Positions 62,089-64,000 of a stretch of DNA of 64,000 bases are shown piece after piece. The DNA lies in assembly GCA_022819585.1 (NCBI GenBank), contig JAJEGY010000016.1, positions 1 through 64,000 on the forward strand, written 5' to 3'. The stretch's first letter is position 1, and each line of letters starts with the position of its first letter. Position numbers and translations under genes: made by a program. Under the pieces are notes generated by a model that saw nothing but the letters and a program-made list of their open reading frames with translations, did no database searches and was not told the origin of the DNA. The stretch is from Dehalococcoidia bacterium (GTDB lineage: Bacteria; Chloroflexota; Dehalococcoidia; Lucifugimonadales; Lucifugimonadaceae).

Positions 62089-62131
62089 CTGCTTCCCAAA
62101 TCCGACTAAGCTAACCGGACTCGGGAAGCAG
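62089..62131 (-). promoter_or_regulatory. stem-loop between binding-protein and permease genes, module F
   Basis: CTGCTTCCC (62089-62097) pairs with GGGAAGCAG (62123-62131). The loop contains a second short TCCG/CGGA pairing. It lies 28 bases after the binding-protein stop, as in the other modules. Confidence 0.6.
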
Positions 62132-62158
62132 ACCGAAACGATCTTCTGGCCACAGAAT

Positions 62159-64000
62159 CTACTGGGCGGGTTTGATCAAGTCCAGCGAGACGATGTGCGT
62201 GCCAGCGGCATTCGCCCTCATCTCCCACGACTCAATCGAGTTCGGGTTCCAGACCAAAGGCTCGGGAATCGCCGCGATACCTGAGTTCAATCGCCAGTGC
62301 CGGTAGTACTCGAGCAACTCGGTGTTGTTCGCGATCCGTTGCGCCTTGTCCAACTCACCTGCTGTCTTCAAGTAGTTCTCAAGCACGAATGGAATCTCCA
62401 TCGCACAGCTGAAACCACCGCGTGACAACGTGGTAAACACGACTCCCTTCGGGAAGTCCCAAGGCACCGAGTCACGGGCGTCGGTCCCGCCGCAAGCACT
62501 CAGGAACGGCTGGTTCTGCGAACGGTCCACGACCGTAGGTCGCCAGACCGGGTAGCCATGCCGCACCAAGCTAGTGCGGATGCCCAGCGCATCCCACATC
62601 GCACCAACCGCCGCTTGGATCTCGCCAGCAGTACCGGTCGCACCGCCAACGTGCGGCGTCACGTACATGTCCACCTGGAAGCGGATGCCTCTCGACGCTA
62701 CCGGATAGCCAGCCTCGTCGAGCAACCTCGCCGCCTCCTCAGGGTCGTACTCAATGTTCCACCTGTCATCCCACTCGGGCGACCTGATCGAGAACGCGTT
62801 CACATGCACCAACCAACCGAGACCGTCAACGATCACATCGTTGATCGTCTCCTTGTCGATCGCAATCGACATCGCCGTTCGGACCAGACGCGCACGCTCC
62901 ATGCTCTCGTCATTGCCGTACTCGCCGATCCACGGGAACTGCTCCGTAGGCTGGTAGCCCTCACGGCTTACCTCGACCTGTTGCGGCTCACCGACAGTTA
63001 TGTCGGGACACGAAACCGAACTCGCACCCTGCGAGCAGTTGTAGTCATACTGCTCCCAGTAGTTGCCCGCAAAGAAGATGCCTTCCTGTGCGGCCTTGCC
63101 GCTGTCAGACATCTTGAATCCCTCTTCGAGCAATCCACGAATCGCCTTCAATGAAACGTCGGCAATATCCGCCTGACCATTTCGCAGCATAGCGATCCGG
63201 GTCGACTCTTCCGGAACCTCGTTGATGTTCAAAAACGGCATGAACGCCGGTTGTATGTGGTGCTCAGGGTTCGATTCCAACCGCACGATGTTCTGAGGAA
63301 TGAACTCCTTCAACATGTACGGACCCGTGGCGATAACGTTCTCGTTAACCCACTCACGACCGTTCTCGTCGAACGCCGTCTTGCTAAACGTCCCGTTCGT
63401 CCCTGCGAACGTGTTGAAGTATGCCTGGTTCCAAACAACCGTGAACTGCTTGATCGGAATTTCCACCGTGTAGTCGTCAATCTTCACCATCGGCTCGAAA
63501 ACCGCCGCGTAGTCGCCGGCTTGGTTGTGCACGCTTTCTGGTGCGATCAAGTCATTGAAGCTCCAGACCAGATCGTCAGCCGTCATCTCACCCCAACCTC
63601 GGTGGAACTGCACACCTTCTTTGGCCTTCACCGTGATCTTGCTCAGGTCCTCGGCAACCTCCCACGTCTCGGCCAACACCGGATCAACAATGTTCGATCC
63701 GACCGGGCCGCCGGGCTGGAAGAAACCTTCCGCGATGCTCCAAGGTCCATCTGGCGCATCGGTGCTGTTCAAACCCGTCAACGTCAGACCAACTCGGTTC
63801 TGAACCGCCATCTCAGCAGTGTCAGCGGAGCTTTGAGGCGCCGGTGCCTCCATCATCGCCATCGCAATCGGAGTCGCCGTCGCAACTACGATCTTCTCAA
63901 CCTCTTTCTCAACTTCCTTCACCACTTCCACTTCCTTCACCACCTCTACTTCCACTGCCTTCTCAACCACGACGGTCTGCACAACGGTTTCACCCGCGAT
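62159..64000 (-). CDS. ABC transporter solute-binding lipoprotein (SBP_bac_5 family), module F, 5' end outside the window
   Basis: At least 613 residues are visible; the signal peptide and first part of the stalk lie beyond the right edge. The visible stalk is AGETVVQTVVVEKAVEVEVV followed by KEVEVVKEVEKEVEKIV. The binding domain has VKAKEGVQFHRGWGEMTADDL (in parts: EGVQFHRGWG), ATGPYML and SLDLIKPAQ at the end. Its stalk text matches that of module D, which supports a common origin. Confidence 0.9.
   Translation of the reverse strand: MAGETVVQTVVVEKAVEVEVVKEVEVVKEVEKEVEKIVVATATPIAMAMMEAPAPQSSADTAEMAVQNRVGLTLTGLNSTDAPDGPWSIAEGFFQPGGPVGSNIVDPVLAETWEVAEDLSKITVKAKEGVQFHRGWGEMTADDLVWSFNDLIAPESVHNQAGDYAAVFEPMVKIDDYTVEIPIKQFTVVWNQAYFNTFAGTNGTFSKTAFDENGREWVNENVIATGPYMLKEFIPQNIVRLESNPEHHIQPAFMPFLNINEVPEESTRIAMLRNGQADIADVSLKAIRGLLEEGFKMSDSGKAAQEGIFFAGNYWEQYDYNCSQGASSVSCPDITVGEPQQVEVSREGYQPTEQFPWIGEYGNDESMERARLVRTAMSIAIDKETINDVIVDGLGWLVHVNAFSIRSPEWDDRWNIEYDPEEAARLLDEAGYPVASRGIRFQVDMYVTPHVGGATGTAGEIQAAVGAMWDALGIRTSLVRHGYPVWRPTVVDRSQNQPFLSACGGTDARDSVPWDFPKGVVFTTLSRGGFSCAMEIPFVLENYLKTAGELDKAQRIANNTELLEYYRHWRLNSGIAAIPEPLVWNPNSIESWEMRANAAGTHIVSLDLIKPAQ

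Overview
The window looks like a chromosome segment of an uncultivated marine Chloroflexota bacterium of the SAR202 type. This is an inference from gene content, not a phylogenetic result. The supporting signs are seven solute-binding lipoproteins, six of them with long Val/Glu-rich stalks after the lipobox, many Dpp/Opp-type ABC transporters, an enolase-superfamily dehydratase, an LLM-class flavin oxidoreductase, a sulfatase, and a DUF1800/DUF1501 gene pair. I saw no rRNA, tRNA, CRISPR array, transposase or phage gene.

Left end (1-3.7 kb): a small defence island. It holds a HigB/HigA toxin-antitoxin pair, then a type II restriction-modification pair in apparent decay. The methylase frame carries two in-frame TAG codons, and the endonuclease has lost a recognisable start codon. 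3.7-10.3 kb (minus strand): a housekeeping block with phosphohexomutase, MetK, AhcY, a PfkB-family (probably nucleoside) kinase, a rhodanese and a membrane protein. MetK, AhcY and the kinase would together make SAM, hydrolyse SAH and salvage adenosine. GC-rich palindromic repeats lie around and between these genes, and one palindromic segment appears to sit in frame inside the mutase gene.

10.4-46.4 kb: transport. Module A (plus, 10.5-21.2 kb) is a tandem duplication of binding protein-permease-permease followed by one ATPase pair. Module B (minus, 21.2-28.6 kb) is complete, but its first permease is split by a TAG codon. Module C (plus, 28.9-36.4 kb) carries a sulfatase gene between permeases and ATPases. 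Modules D and E (minus, 38.2-46.4 kb) and F (minus, 60.2-64 kb, cut by the window end) have a binding protein and two permeases but no ATPases, so they probably borrow ATPases encoded elsewhere. In six places a strong hairpin lies between the binding-protein gene and the first permease gene. Between modules C and D are a small lipoprotein and a J-domain/zinc-ribbon/RDD membrane protein.

46.7-60.1 kb: mixed metabolism and surface functions. It holds an LLM oxidoreductase, a lipoprotein, a family 2 glycosyltransferase, an enolase-superfamily enzyme, a second lipoprotein, a BrnT/BrnA pair with a shortened antitoxin, a surface-anchored serpin on the same kind of repeat stalk as the transport lipoproteins, a frameshifted Gfo/Idh/MocA oxidoreductase, a DUF1501-NHL-DUF1800 cluster, and a PIN-domain toxin pair. 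The last residues of the enolase-superfamily protein recur twice downstream as orphan 3' ends, marking a site of repeated gene replacement or insertion.

The main points for a second look are the three-copy enolase tail, the lipoprotein serpin, the recurrent hairpins in transporter operons, the in-frame TAG codons, and the in-frame palindromic insert in the mutase gene.
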